From Tolypeutes matacus (lineage: Eukaryota > Chordata > Mammalia > Cingulata > Chlamyphoridae), in NCBI GenBank assembly GCA_026826555.1, contig JAKSZT010038599.1, positions 2,527,040 to 2,591,039 on the forward strand: a DNA stretch of 64,000 bases, in the 5' to 3' direction. The translations under genes were made by a program, and so were the position numbers. The notes beneath the pieces are model-generated. The model saw only the letters and a program-made list of their open reading frames with translations. It was not told the DNA's origin and did not search any database. Positions 23,858 to 34,912 of the stretch are shown here, in pieces. Position 1 is the first letter of the stretch, and the number at the start of each line of letters is the position of its first letter.

Positions 23858-26654
23858 AATACTTCTATATGGAAATACTCATTAGAATTTGTTTCTTATT
23901 CCCAGTGGCCTTTCCTGTATGAGTGTTTCTTGGGCATTTTATCTCCCAAGTGTTATATGATTAGTTTCCCCCAAAGTCCCAGATCATCAGGGTACTTCCA
24001 GACTGAAAAAATGAACATATGTAAGTGTGTTGGCAAACTGGGATTTACATGCTGTTCTGATTATTTTATTTTATATTTGTCTAAATGAAATGTGCAGCTG
24101 ACACATTTTTATCCTGCATCATATCTAAACTTTCGTTAAGAAGATGTAAGAGCAGACCTGGTATTTTCCACTTTACGCAATTGCCTGACACTTCTTGAAC
24201 TCAGTTTCTGATGAAATTACATCTTGTCTTAGGGAGTAAAAAGGTCCCTGTTGTTCTTCTTTGTTTTATGACCTCATTCTCCTCTTTAGAAGACATAAGG
24301 ATTCCTCATTAGATACTAAAAAAATACGACATTTATTAAACCTCTTGTCCATGGTCCAAGTCTGAAAAGTATACGTAAGAAGGTTTGGCTTATAAGGGAG
24401 ACAGCAATGTTGATTCACAGTTAACATATTTGACAAGTGGCATCAAACCGTTATTGACAGTGCCAAGATGAACGAAAGATCAAAACAAGAGAATTATAAC
24501 ATGCCAAGATTTATTGTGGATGCTTAGATGTTGGAAACAAAACAGGCACTAAGAAATTCATGTAAGTAAAAACAAAATTAATAAGGCTCCATAAAAAACT
24601 GAAAATACATATATAGAATGGACTGACACATCCAATGTGTGCCTCAGAGGACCAATTGTTCTTTTTAATATTGCTTATTGGGATAACACTAGTTACAGTT
24701 CTTAGACTGACAACCTATAATAGTCTTCTGCAGATTGTGTCTCTTATTTGAAAGCATCAGTTCAACATTGGAGATAATATAGGGATTTTAATATGTCATA
24801 TAATCTTATCCTTTTGTATTAATATTGTCATTGGAAATATTGTTATGTGTTATAAATATTTTCCTAATGCTCTGCAATGAATATATATGACTTTTTTTAA
24901 TCAGGAAAAATACATGCTATTAAGGAGTAGCTAATATGTACTTAAGCCTAATCTCCTAGATGAGGCACATACTGAAAATGAAAGCATTAAAGTAACTATC
25001 TTAGTAGTGTAATTTATAAAATGATTAGCACAAATTGAAGTTAATTTGGTGATTGTCCATACTTTATGTCCTAAATGTTAATTTTCATCTTTGTGCCTGA
25101 ATATATAGAGGAGCAATAAATCTGTATTATTATTGTTGTTGAAAAATTTTATATCTATACTCAGTACAACACATGGTACTAATTTCAATTTTTTTTAAAG
25201 CTGAAGAATAAACTATGACTAAATGAACAACTGAATGACTGACAAAACAGGTGAATATATGATGTATTACAGCTGCAAATACCTTACTTGAGAATAAATT
25301 TTGCCAAGTATGGTTAATGCAGAAGGAAATGCAAGGATATCCTTGTGACTGATCTATTATTTTAATGTGGAAAATACTGCATCCCTCCTCCCACGGAGGC
25401 TAGTTCCAAAAGCCATAATGCTTCATTTATGTCTGAAGTTTGATAAATGCTTCATCTTTCTCCATGATATACATCTTTAAGTGTACTTTATGGTAAATGC
25501 AAAGAATTGGCAAAGTCATTAAATTATACTCAAAAAGTCAGGAAGTTTTTGAAGCTAAAAGTGTTTTTAGAGATAATTTACTGAAACACACTTCATCTAC
25601 TGGAACAGAGAGAAGAGGCATAAATGCTAAGCATATTTCCCCCAATTCACACAGTGATTTAGCATTGGGCTAAGGTCGGAGTGCTGTATTATTCCTCCTC
25701 AACCATTGGTCACGACATATATTGAAGGGAAAATTATTCAAAAAGACACATGGGCACAGTGGTATCTTGAACTATCTTTTAATTGTTATTAAAATTTTAA
25801 AAAATGATAATTATGTCAACGCAATGCTTAAGAAAAATGAAAAACAGAAAAAAAAAAAAAAAAAAAAACCAGCACCTGGTGTGGAATAATGAAACTTTGT
25901 TGTGTACTCTCTTTTTCCTTATATTTAATCCACTACCACCTTAAATTTGTGTTTTGCAGTTGTATCCCATAACTACCATTTAAGGGCATCATTCAAATAA
26001 AATGCAATGAAAGGGAAAAAGCTCACAAATATTAATAAAATGTTGTTAGGTGTTCAGCATTGACAGATCAAGCTTGAACAATGACTAATTGAAAGCTCTT
26101 ATCTCATAGTCACTATCCAGTGGGAGTATCAAAGCCCACACTGTATACTCACATGAATTCCTTGCCACACCTCCTGGGTGCCCATACCATACTGTATTTT
26201 GAGATTAAATATATTAAACATGAATATTCAAATACTAAATGGCTTCACTGTAGATAGAGGATTCTATTATTGATGTTGAAGATGGAATTATTGACTCCTC
26301 TGCTCCTGTACAAAGAGAAAATGATTGTGCCCTAACTGTAAGGCAAGAATTACATAGTTTAAATCTTCAAAGGCCAGGTAGATAAAATTTGTGAGGTCTT
26401 TGGTACAAATGACAAGGAGTTCAGGCAACAATAGCTAACTTGAGTGCACAGGTCTACCAAAAATATTCAAAAGCAGAGTTAAAAAAAAACAAAACTAGGC
26501 CATTGTGCAAGTTAATGTTCAGTCATATAAGGCCACATTTTCCCTCACTGTTTAAGATTATAGTTTTATAGTATGCATAAAAAATGTTAACTATTTGGGA
26601 TTATTAGTTTTCTTACAGGACTATTAAATTCTTTTATAAAATGGTTTATCTTTT
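23858..26654. other. AT-rich stretch, nothing assigned
   Basis: No gene is visible. There is a run of 21 A at 25848-25868 without a recognisable retroposon before it, and a weak MIR-like trace near 25600-25690. Confidence 0.5.
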
Positions 26655-26925
26655 AATTGCAGATTAAATTTAGTTATTTAAAAGAAAATCAAAGCCTTTT
26701 TTCGTGTCTAGTATGTCTAATATATGTTACATTTGGTGAAAAATGAGTTCATTACTTTTTTTTATTTTACTGCAACATTTTCAAATTGCAGTTTCTTTAC
26801 TACTTTGTTTAAAAGAAAATCAAAGGTTATTTTGTGTTTAGCAATATCTAATATATGCTATGTTTGGAGGAAAGTAAGTTTATTACTTTATTTTATTCTA
26901 TTATAACATATTCAAATTGCAGCTC
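26655..26925. repeat. diverged tandem duplication, period about 130 bp
   Basis: Unit 1 (26655-26783) and unit 2 (26784-26914) share 'aattgcag', 'tttaaaagaaaatcaaag', 'tctaatatatg', 'catttgg/tgtttgg', 'ttattactttttttattttact' and 'ttcaaattgcag'. A third unit starts at 26915 and stops after about 20 bases. The units differ at many sites, so the duplication is old. Confidence 0.85.
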
Positions 26926-27204
26926 TTTATTATTTCACTGGATTTTCAGAGGTGCATGGAAGCTATGAAAATAAGAGTGCCTGTTACAAGCTGAGGGTTT
27001 AGAGTATATTTCATCAAATATAAAGCCAACAGCAACAAAAAAATTTTACTAAAATACGACTCTCAGAAATGTATTTTTTAAAACTAAGATCAAAATAAAA
27101 TCAAGTTTTGAACATCAATCCAGCTTTTAGTCTCTCCACATTTGTTTGAATTCATTCACAAAGATGTATCTAACACCTAGGAGCAAGGAATTGCGAAGTT
27201 TGTG

Positions 27205-27618
27205 TACATTTATTTATTTATTTTTAAAATTTTATTGAAGTATACCACTCATATATGAACATACATAAACAATAAGTGTACCGTAAAAGTTGTGAACTTA
27301 TGAAACAAACATGCATATCATCATACAGGGCTCCAATACATCACCCCACCACCAACACCTTGCATTATTGTGAAATATTTGTTACAAATTATGAAAGAAT
27401 ATCATCAAAATATTACTGATAACTATAGTCTATATCTTACATTTAGTGTACTTTTCCCCCAACCCACCCTATTATTTTTTTAAAAATATATTTTATTACA
27501 GAAGTTGTGATCTTATAAAACAATCATGCACATGTGTAGAATTCCTATAGAACACCCCTTCATGAACACACCACACCGTGGTAGAACATTTACTATAGAT
27601 TATGAGATAATATCATTT
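27205..27618 (-). mobile_element. L1: L1 3' UTR fragment, probably xenarthran
   Basis: It starts with a T-rich stretch and 'ttttattgaagtatacc', followed by 'gttgtgaacttatgaaacaaacatgc', 'catcaccccaccaccaacacc' and 'gtgaaatatttgttacaaa'. A second, diverged version of the same block follows (about 27504-27618: gttgtgatcttataaaacaatcatgc ... gtggtagaacatttac). I associate these blocks with L1 3' UTRs of xenarthrans. No coding part is attached. Confidence 0.55.
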
Positions 27619-29213
27619 ATTTTTAAAGAAAAACATGTTGAAATCCAAGATTCTATCAGGAAACCAAGTGTCAGAAGTTAACACTGTACCAAGATTTAGG
27701 AAAGAGACCATGTGATCCAATCACAGGAAGGAGCCAAAGGTAAAATTGATCTATTTGATAATTTCCCAATTATAAAGCCTAGATCTAAACTTAGACTTTA
27801 AACTAAATAAAATCAAGAAAATGGCTAGGGATCCTGAGACTAATGGCAATTTCACATAATTAATGTAAATTATTTATCAAGCATCTGTGATACTCAAGAT
27901 TTTTCCTATGTCAGAAGGCTAAAAAGGTGCTATGAGAGGAGCTGAAGCATTTACCCAAATATGTGGAAGGAAGAACCCTATGTGAGTAATTCATTTTCTT
28001 GTTTTCAATTTTAAGTCTACTTTTATTCTGCCTTATAGAATATTTTAAAATGTTGAATAAGCAAAATTAAAGAAAAGGGGACTTTTTCTAGGGGAAAGTA
28101 AGCTGGTGGCTTCATGTGACCCATCCTTCTTAAATTAATATGAATATATCCCTTTCCACCTCTATAGAGTGCAGAGATATTTTCATCTTCTCTGGAAGCA
28201 GTGGCTGATAACAGTGGGGAAAGATGTCATATGTGCAACAATGGAATCCTTACACAAATGCCAGGCATGAGAAAAATGCTGGGAATCATCTAGGTTGCTA
28301 ATTGGATTCCTGTTTAGATTATCCAAGAAAACATTAAGTGATAGAAAGGCTTTGGCTAAATAATACTATCTAAACTGATCAGTCCAGCCTGTCTCTATAT
28401 GGAGAACTATCTTCTTATCAATGGGATTAAAAGAGGAAGAGAAAAATTTTGCAGAGTTAAGAAGAAAATGTTTGCCAGATATTCACATAGAAATGATGAT
28501 TAACCTTAGTCTTTTCATGAATAACTTGCCTTGATCAAGAAAAGATCTAGGACATTTGAAATCAGTATAGTGGGGAAATACAATTATCATATGCAATGTA
28601 AACAAAAGAGTTAGTATGACTGAACTAAAGGTGACTTTTACTATTTATGTGACTCTAGATTAAAACACTGTGGGAAAAGCTGAATGACCATTTATTCAAT
28701 TCACAACCAAATTAAAATATATAGAACCAACGTGCCCTTAAAACACTCACACCAAATTAATATTTAATGATTTGAACTCAAGAGGTGGGGTGGCTTTTAA
28801 AAAGAAAAACCTGAATTCAATTACTAATATGTAACAGAACTAGTTGACTTAGTTATTTTCTACTGAATTGCACTCTTCATTGTATTGTGTATTTTAAATT
28901 GAGATGCCAAATCAAGATAACAGATGCTTTGAATGAAAAGATGCAGAGAAGCAAAGCCATTATTATTTTATCAATAGGAGTCCAAAAGGATAGAGCAAAT
29001 AAAGCTAGCTCTAGTGGGATGAACTATTGATATAATTAAGGTCTGGTTAAAAACAGACACAGTCATCGTGTAAATAAATCTATTCTTTTAATTTACTTAG
29101 GTGCTGTTTGCAACATATCATGTTCTTTCTCTCTCTCTTTTTCTTTTCTTGGAATAATAAAATGCACTATATAAAGAAAAAATAAAACCTATTTGATGAC
29201 TCATTTTATATTT
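27619..29213. other. stretch without recognised genes
   Basis: No open frame of interest, splice-framed exon or named repeat is visible. A short CT-rich patch lies near 29127-29150. Confidence 0.5.
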
Positions 29214-29528
29214 CATGCACTGTTCAATATGATAGCCAATAGTCACTTGTGGCTATTACACTCTCATAATAGCGCTTGTCCAAATTAAGATGGGTGTAAA
29301 ATACATATAGTATATCAAAGAAGAAAAAAAAACAATGAAAACTATTTAATGAGTGATTTTTATATTAATCACAACTTAAAAGGATACGATTTTGGCTATA
29401 TTGGGTTAAATAATATATTACTAGATCAATGTTACCTATTTCATTTTTTCATTTTTAAATGTAGCTAGTAGAACACTTAAAATTACCTATGGAGCTCACA
29501 TTATATTTCTATTAGACAGCACTGCTTT
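29214..29528. repeat. ancient repeat with inverted ends, probably a DNA transposon
   Basis: The left end 'gcactgttcaatatgatagccaatagtcact' and the right end 'tatttctattagacagcactgc' are imperfect inverted repeats, and the interior is AT-rich without coding capacity. This matches a common placental repeat whose copies end in 'gtccaata...agccac' and 'tctaatagaa...'. I do not give a family name. Confidence 0.55.
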
Positions 29529-31884
29529 ATCGTACTAGGATATTAGTTAAAACATGTTAATAGGAATGAAAATTGCTTTTATTTCAGAGTCTTTTTGATA
29601 TGATTCAGGTCATAGATGGAATCTGATGTATGGAAAATTTTAATAGATATAGCCAAATCTGTGAATAACATATCTATGTTTAGGTCACTGAGTGACCTAA
29701 AAAGGAGATATATTTTAGCATATAGCATGATGTTTCAAAAATTCACACACACACATGTACATACACATATTACTTACAAGCAAAATCAACCCGGAGGTTG
29801 GATTTTTAGCATTTGGTGTTAAAGTTAAAGTGAGGGTAAGTGTTTTATAGAAATACTGTGGGTTTCAAAACCTATGAAGTAGATCTTTTAAATAACCTGG
29901 ATTCTCAGGTCCTTTTCCTCTTTTCCTCCAATAATAATGTCCTCTACCTTCACTGCAGCCACCTATTATTTTAGTACCTTAGTCACTGCCCATACTTTTA
30001 TTCTGACCACTTCTTCCTTTGGTTCCTGTTTTTTCCCTCAAAAACCCCAATTCTGTCAGTCATTTAATACACTGAAAAGTACCAGCTTCATTTCTTCCAA
30101 CCATATACATCTTAAATTCCATAATCAATCATTAAAATCCCCCCTGATTCATGCACCCTACAAGCTCTTGGCTAAACCCTAACCTCTGTAAAAGTTCTCT
30201 GTCTGTCTACTGCAAATGAACATGGCTGACAAAAGTTGATGCTGCTCAGAAATCATATTAGACTTTCCGATTCCATTTACTCTCCTGCGTCTCTCACTCT
30301 ATGTAAACAACAAAGGCTCTCCTATATTAGTTTCCAGCTAGTGACCTTCTTTTCTATTATAATGAGATAATCAAATCTTTTGGAAGAGAATTTTCTTAAG
30401 CCCCAACTACCACAGCTATCTTAGGTTGCTTGAAAGCAGTGTAACATAGAACTTTTGTAACAAACACTAAGAAGTGAGGCCCATCACTCTAATACTATGC
30501 ATGTCAAGGTATTAAAGGGAGCTATAAAATCACACTCAAATATTTGTTAAGCAAATGAATGAATAAATGGATAATCAAAAGAAAGATTTTTTCCTTTATA
30601 CTACCATATAATTTTTGCCTGTATTAATTTGCAAAACAATGTATCACACATTTATACTTGATTTTGCTTTCAATACTTGTTTCCTTCAAGACTTTTATTG
30701 GTTTATTTTTAGTCACAAATGGAGAAGAAATATTGCCTCAATACAAAGCAACAAATTATTTGAAATAACATAAAAATTATATAAGAAATTTATCATTTTC
30801 ACGATTTTTAATTAAACAAATGCCTCACTACAAGTATTTTATTTAATTTTTGAATTGACCAAAATTTTTAAATGACCTCAATTTTAAGAATTTCATGAAT
30901 TAATTTTTTTAATTATTAATATCTCGGGAGGCTCCCCTTTTGAAAAACACATTTTGCTTGCATGTCTTTGAATTTATTTCTCTCTTTTTTTAAAATATAG
31001 GACATTTTAAATTCACTTTTATTAATGTATAATTTTCTTACTGCTCCTGGCACTGTTGTAAATATGGATTTCATCTTGCTACATGGTTCATGGTTTAACT
31101 TTCAAATTTAAAACCAAAGTTCCAGTGTCACTCAATCTAAGAATTTGAGGAGATACTAGACATCATCTTCACCATTTCTCTGAATCCTATTTGTTATAAC
31201 AAACTTGGGAAAATAGTACATATTTTGGTGTATTTATTAAAAGATTGCCATTGATTATTTCAAAGATGGTTGAAAAGCATATAATTTTAGATAGGAGAAA
31301 GTGCTTTAATATTGTTTATATTATTATTATCATTATTATATTATTATATTATTTATATCATTTTTATGTTATAGCACATATGGAAACTGTAACCCATAGA
31401 TACAAATGCTTTGCCAAGTAGCACAATTAATTCTGGATGCTACATCCCATAAGCTGAATCCAATGTACATTCCACTGAAAATTTGTCATAACAAGATATT
31501 CTTTGTTCAAGTATTTCCTTTTTAAAAATTTCTTTAAATAGCTTTCTTTTAGAACACATATGCCTAAGAACCAAAAGCAGTTAGTCTATTTTCCTTAATT
31601 CAATATAATTAAACTCGTAGTCTATAAAAGGTAATAGGCTAAGTGCTGGGAGTGCAGGATACCATCCTGGTCACCCTGGTACCTGCTCTCAAAGAACCTG
31701 TAACTGGATTTTGCCTGGGAAGAAAGACACATTTACATTTGGCCTTTAAATAATATTAAAAAGAAAAATAAATGAATAAATAGGGTACCTTCCATAAATA
31801 AATCATTTGCTTTAAAATTCTTTACTTTGTAACTACTTTAAGACTATTTACGCACTCAATGTTTTAATAGTGACTCAAATTCAG
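29529..31884. other. stretch without recognised genes
   Basis: AT-rich, no gene seen. (TTA)n-like sequence lies at about 31318-31365. The sequence near 31640-31720 resembles an old L2/MIR-class fragment but is too diverged to call. Confidence 0.45.
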
Positions 31885-32110
31885 TGTGGTGCAGTAGGAA
31901 GAAAAACAACTTTTTGAATTAGGCAGATCTAAGTTTAACAATCAGTTCCGGAAATTGATGTTGGGTGCTGAGCAAGATGTTAACCTCCTTCCAATCCTGT
32001 TTCCTTAATTTTTACAGTGTAAATAAATATCACTCTTTCAGAGTGGCTGTAAGAATTAGACATAAGGCTCTCAATGTTCTTGGAAGACATTTAGCACTCA
32101 AAATAAGGTA
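31885..32110 (+). repeat. MIR SINE, ancient
   Basis: 'gtgtggtgcagtaggaag', 'tgaattaggcagatctaagttt', 'gctgagcaagatgttaacctcc', 'gtttccttaatttttacagtgtaaat', 'gagtggctgtaagaatta' and 'agacatttagcactcaa' follow MIR from head to tail in order. Confidence 0.7.
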
Positions 32111-33324
32111 TACATTTTCCTGATGTTATATCTAGTTACCAACAGACACATGTTACTAAGATTCTTAAACATATAGGTAAAACTTAAAATACAAAGAGAG
32201 AGAGAGATCACCTCCCAGCAAAACCTAAAGAAATTCTACAAATTCACTACTCAGCATTTGAGTGTTTGACAGAACTATGGTAAAAACAACTACAAAAATG
32301 TAGTCTATATTACGGAGAGAAAAAACATGCTCTCTTCAAGGAATTCTTGATAACTTCCTACTACCTAAAGAAGCAAATGCAAATCCATAGGTGACACAAA
32401 TTGTAAAGGTAAAAAGTAATTTAAAAATTACATCACAAAAACTTCATGTTTTACAGCTGAGGAAGACAAGATCAAGAGTACTTGGATTAATTGCTATAGT
32501 CAACAGAGTGAGTGAGTTGAACAGTGCAAGTTTCCTCACTCTCTGCCAAGACTTCTTACAAGACAACCAAGCACCTTCATTTGTAAAAAACACTCACTCA
32601 CAAACATAAACTCCCAACATAAATGAAAAAGAAGCAGGTATGCTAATACAGCTGAAATTAGGAGCCAAAAAAAAAAAAAAAAAAGAATTTACAGGTAAAA
32701 TATTAGAAATTATAAATTCCATATTGCTATATTTATCTTTACTAATCTCTCCAATTAAAAAATTGAATAATATTCATATATGTATTTGATTAAGACCATT
32801 CAATTTTTAAGAAGTTATTTATAATCAATTTACTTATTAATATATTTTTTAGAATATTTATTAATTCCAATTATATATGCTTACCATATAATCAAAGAAT
32901 GATTTTAATTGCTGACAAATTCCCTCAATAATCGGTGATAACCAGCATATTTGTGATAATCTTAAATCAATGATTTACCACACATGTTCCATAGTTGTAA
33001 TTTAAGATTGACATGGAAATCTGTGGCAACTTTATTAATGAGGTATTTTGTTCAAAATTTATAAAAATATGATACTGAGTATCTGTTATGTCCTGAAATA
33101 TTACAAGAAGTGAAGTTCATATTCATATTCAATTAAAAATAACATTGAAATTTTAAATTAAAAAATTTCCTTTTATCTACAATTAATATAATAGGACAGT
33201 AATACATCAATCCATTCTATATGTTGGACAAAATGGTGTGTATGTGTGTGTATTTGAAAAATTATGTTTTAAATGTAATAATTTGCATTTAAGAAACCAA
33301 AAATAGTTTTTTATAGAAGAAAAG
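32111..33324. other. AT-rich stretch, nothing assigned
   Basis: No gene is visible. A run of 18 A lies at 32667-32684 and a TG-rich patch near 33235-33250. Confidence 0.5.
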
Positions 33325-33979
33325 TATATTAGTCAGCCAAAGAGGTGCTGATGCAAAGTACCAGAACTCTGTTAGCTTTTATAAAAGGTATTTATTTGGG
33401 GTAGAAGCTTACAGTTACAAAGCCCTAAAGAGTCTAACTCAAAGTACCATAAGAGGTACTTTCTCACCCAAAGTCATTGGCCACATGTTGGATCAAGATG
33501 GCGGGTGATGTCTGAGAGAGTTCAGGTTCCCTTCTTCCTCTTAAGGCTCCGTGTTCCCAGCTTCTTCCAATCTCAGTTGTAAGCTAATATAAGGCTCGTC
33601 TCTGTCTCCAGGGCTCATTTCTTCCTGGGTTCAGCTGCTCAGTTCTCTTCACAAGGTCAGCTGTAGACTATGAGGCTCATCTCTTTTTCCAGGGCCTCTG
33701 CCGTGTCGAATGAGCTGTCTCTCTTCCTCTGTATTGTTCTTCTCTGTGTGTTTACTTCTGTGTGAGCATCTGTTTTATTCTCCAAGGGGGCTTGGACTCC
33801 ATGCTGAGTTGCACTCTAATGAGGTGGTTGGATCAAAGCCCTACTATTAACATAATTTAATCAGACGTCTCAGTTGAATCTAATATAATCAAAGGGTTAT
33901 CACGCCAGAGGAACCGACCAGTTTATAACTATAATCTATATTTCTTTTTGGAATTCATAAATAATATCAAACTGCTACA
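33325..33979 (-). mobile_element. solo LTR (family 2), second copy
   Basis: Its ends (tatattagtcagcc ... caaactgctaca) and much of its body match the LTR at 23093-23663. The 5-bp flanks are 'aaaag' (33320-33324) and 'agaag' (33980-33984), one mismatch. It is longer than the first copy (655 against 571 bases) and contains an internally repeated 'ctgtagactatgaggctcatctct' / 'gtaagctaatataaggctcgtctct' type segment near 33575-33690. Minus-strand AATAAA near 33390 fits leftward transcription. Confidence 0.8.
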
Positions 33980-34294
33980 AGAAGAAATACTTTCTCTTTA
34001 TTTTATTCTACCCTATTGAAAAACAAAGATATAACACACAGTGAGAAACTTACTCTCCAAAGATGTTGACTTTTGGGGGATGATGACAATCACTTGGTCT
34101 CCTGCCAACCTTATGCTGCCAACTTTCCTGCCATTAAACCTGTATATTATCCTGTTTCCCAGATATATATTGTTTGGATGGTTTAATGGATTAAATAATG
34201 TTCAACAGAAAATAGCCTAAAAATAGTACATTACCTATAAACAAACAAACAAACAAAAAAGAACGGAAGAGTGAATTTATATATATACAGAGAT

Positions 34295-34341
<47 letters not shown>

Positions 34342-34843
34342 ATAGATATTTTTGAACCCAGAATGAACTACCACATAAATCTTTGTTCTGGTTAAGTGAA
34401 AAACTCCTTAATTTTCAGAAGAGAGTGTTTACTTATAAAAATTGATTTTTGATATATTAGAACTTCCCAAATCTCACATAGAATAAGTACACACCAGGCT
34501 TTTTCCAAAGAATATAACTTCAAGATGCATAACTCATAAGTTCAGGTTTGATAAATAATACTTATAAAGGATTGGCTGAGGGGTATATAATAATCCATCC
34601 TGCTAAATGTCTAATTTTTGTGGCATCACATAAGTGGACCATCAGATAATTATATTATTTACTGAGTTATTTTGCCCATCCTCACCAAATCTGAATCATT
34701 TTAAATAAAATTTCTTTTGACGTTAGTCACCCTTTTTCTGGTGTGGTGTTCTAAACCACTGAAAAAAGCCATGAAAGTAAAAACTGCATTTGTGTGATGT
34801 TAGTCATGATATTGCCTTGATATATATATATATATTTTGTTAG
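33980..34843. other. stretch before the candidate exon, microsatellite only
   Basis: No recognised transposable element lies between 34350 and the candidate exon. A (GATA)n tract lies at 34295-34348 and (TA)n at 34820-34835. Confidence 0.55.
34295..34348. repeat. (GATA)n microsatellite
   Basis: About 13 uninterrupted GATA units. A shorter, interrupted GATA array lies at 44746-44788. Confidence 0.97.
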
Positions 34844-34912
34844 GAAGACTTACAGAGGAAGTTTTCCTCAGAAATCAGTCCCAGAAAACAGTATACTCCT
34901 CCTGAGAAACTG
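34844..34912 (+). CDS. candidate internal coding exon, 69 bp, gene unknown
   Basis: The segment is preceded by 'atattttgttag' (acceptor AG at 34842-34843) and followed by 'gtaagtat' (34913-34920), which with the last exon bases CTG is a near-consensus donor. Its 69 bases are a multiple of three. In phase 0 it reads 23 residues without a stop, beginning EDLQRKFSSE and ending TPPEKL: hydrophilic, charged and serine/proline-containing, like a disordered cytoplasmic segment. Phase 1 is also open; phase 2 has a stop. No transposon is seen within several hundred bases. The acceptor's pyrimidine tract is weak because a (TA)n run lies in front of it, which suits an alternatively used exon. I do not recognise the protein. 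If real, the window is intronic to a large plus-strand gene; chance remains possible. Confidence 0.4.

Noticed and set aside
25848..25868. A21 run as the tail of a processed pseudogene
   Set aside because: No coherent transcript-like body or flanking duplication was found before it.
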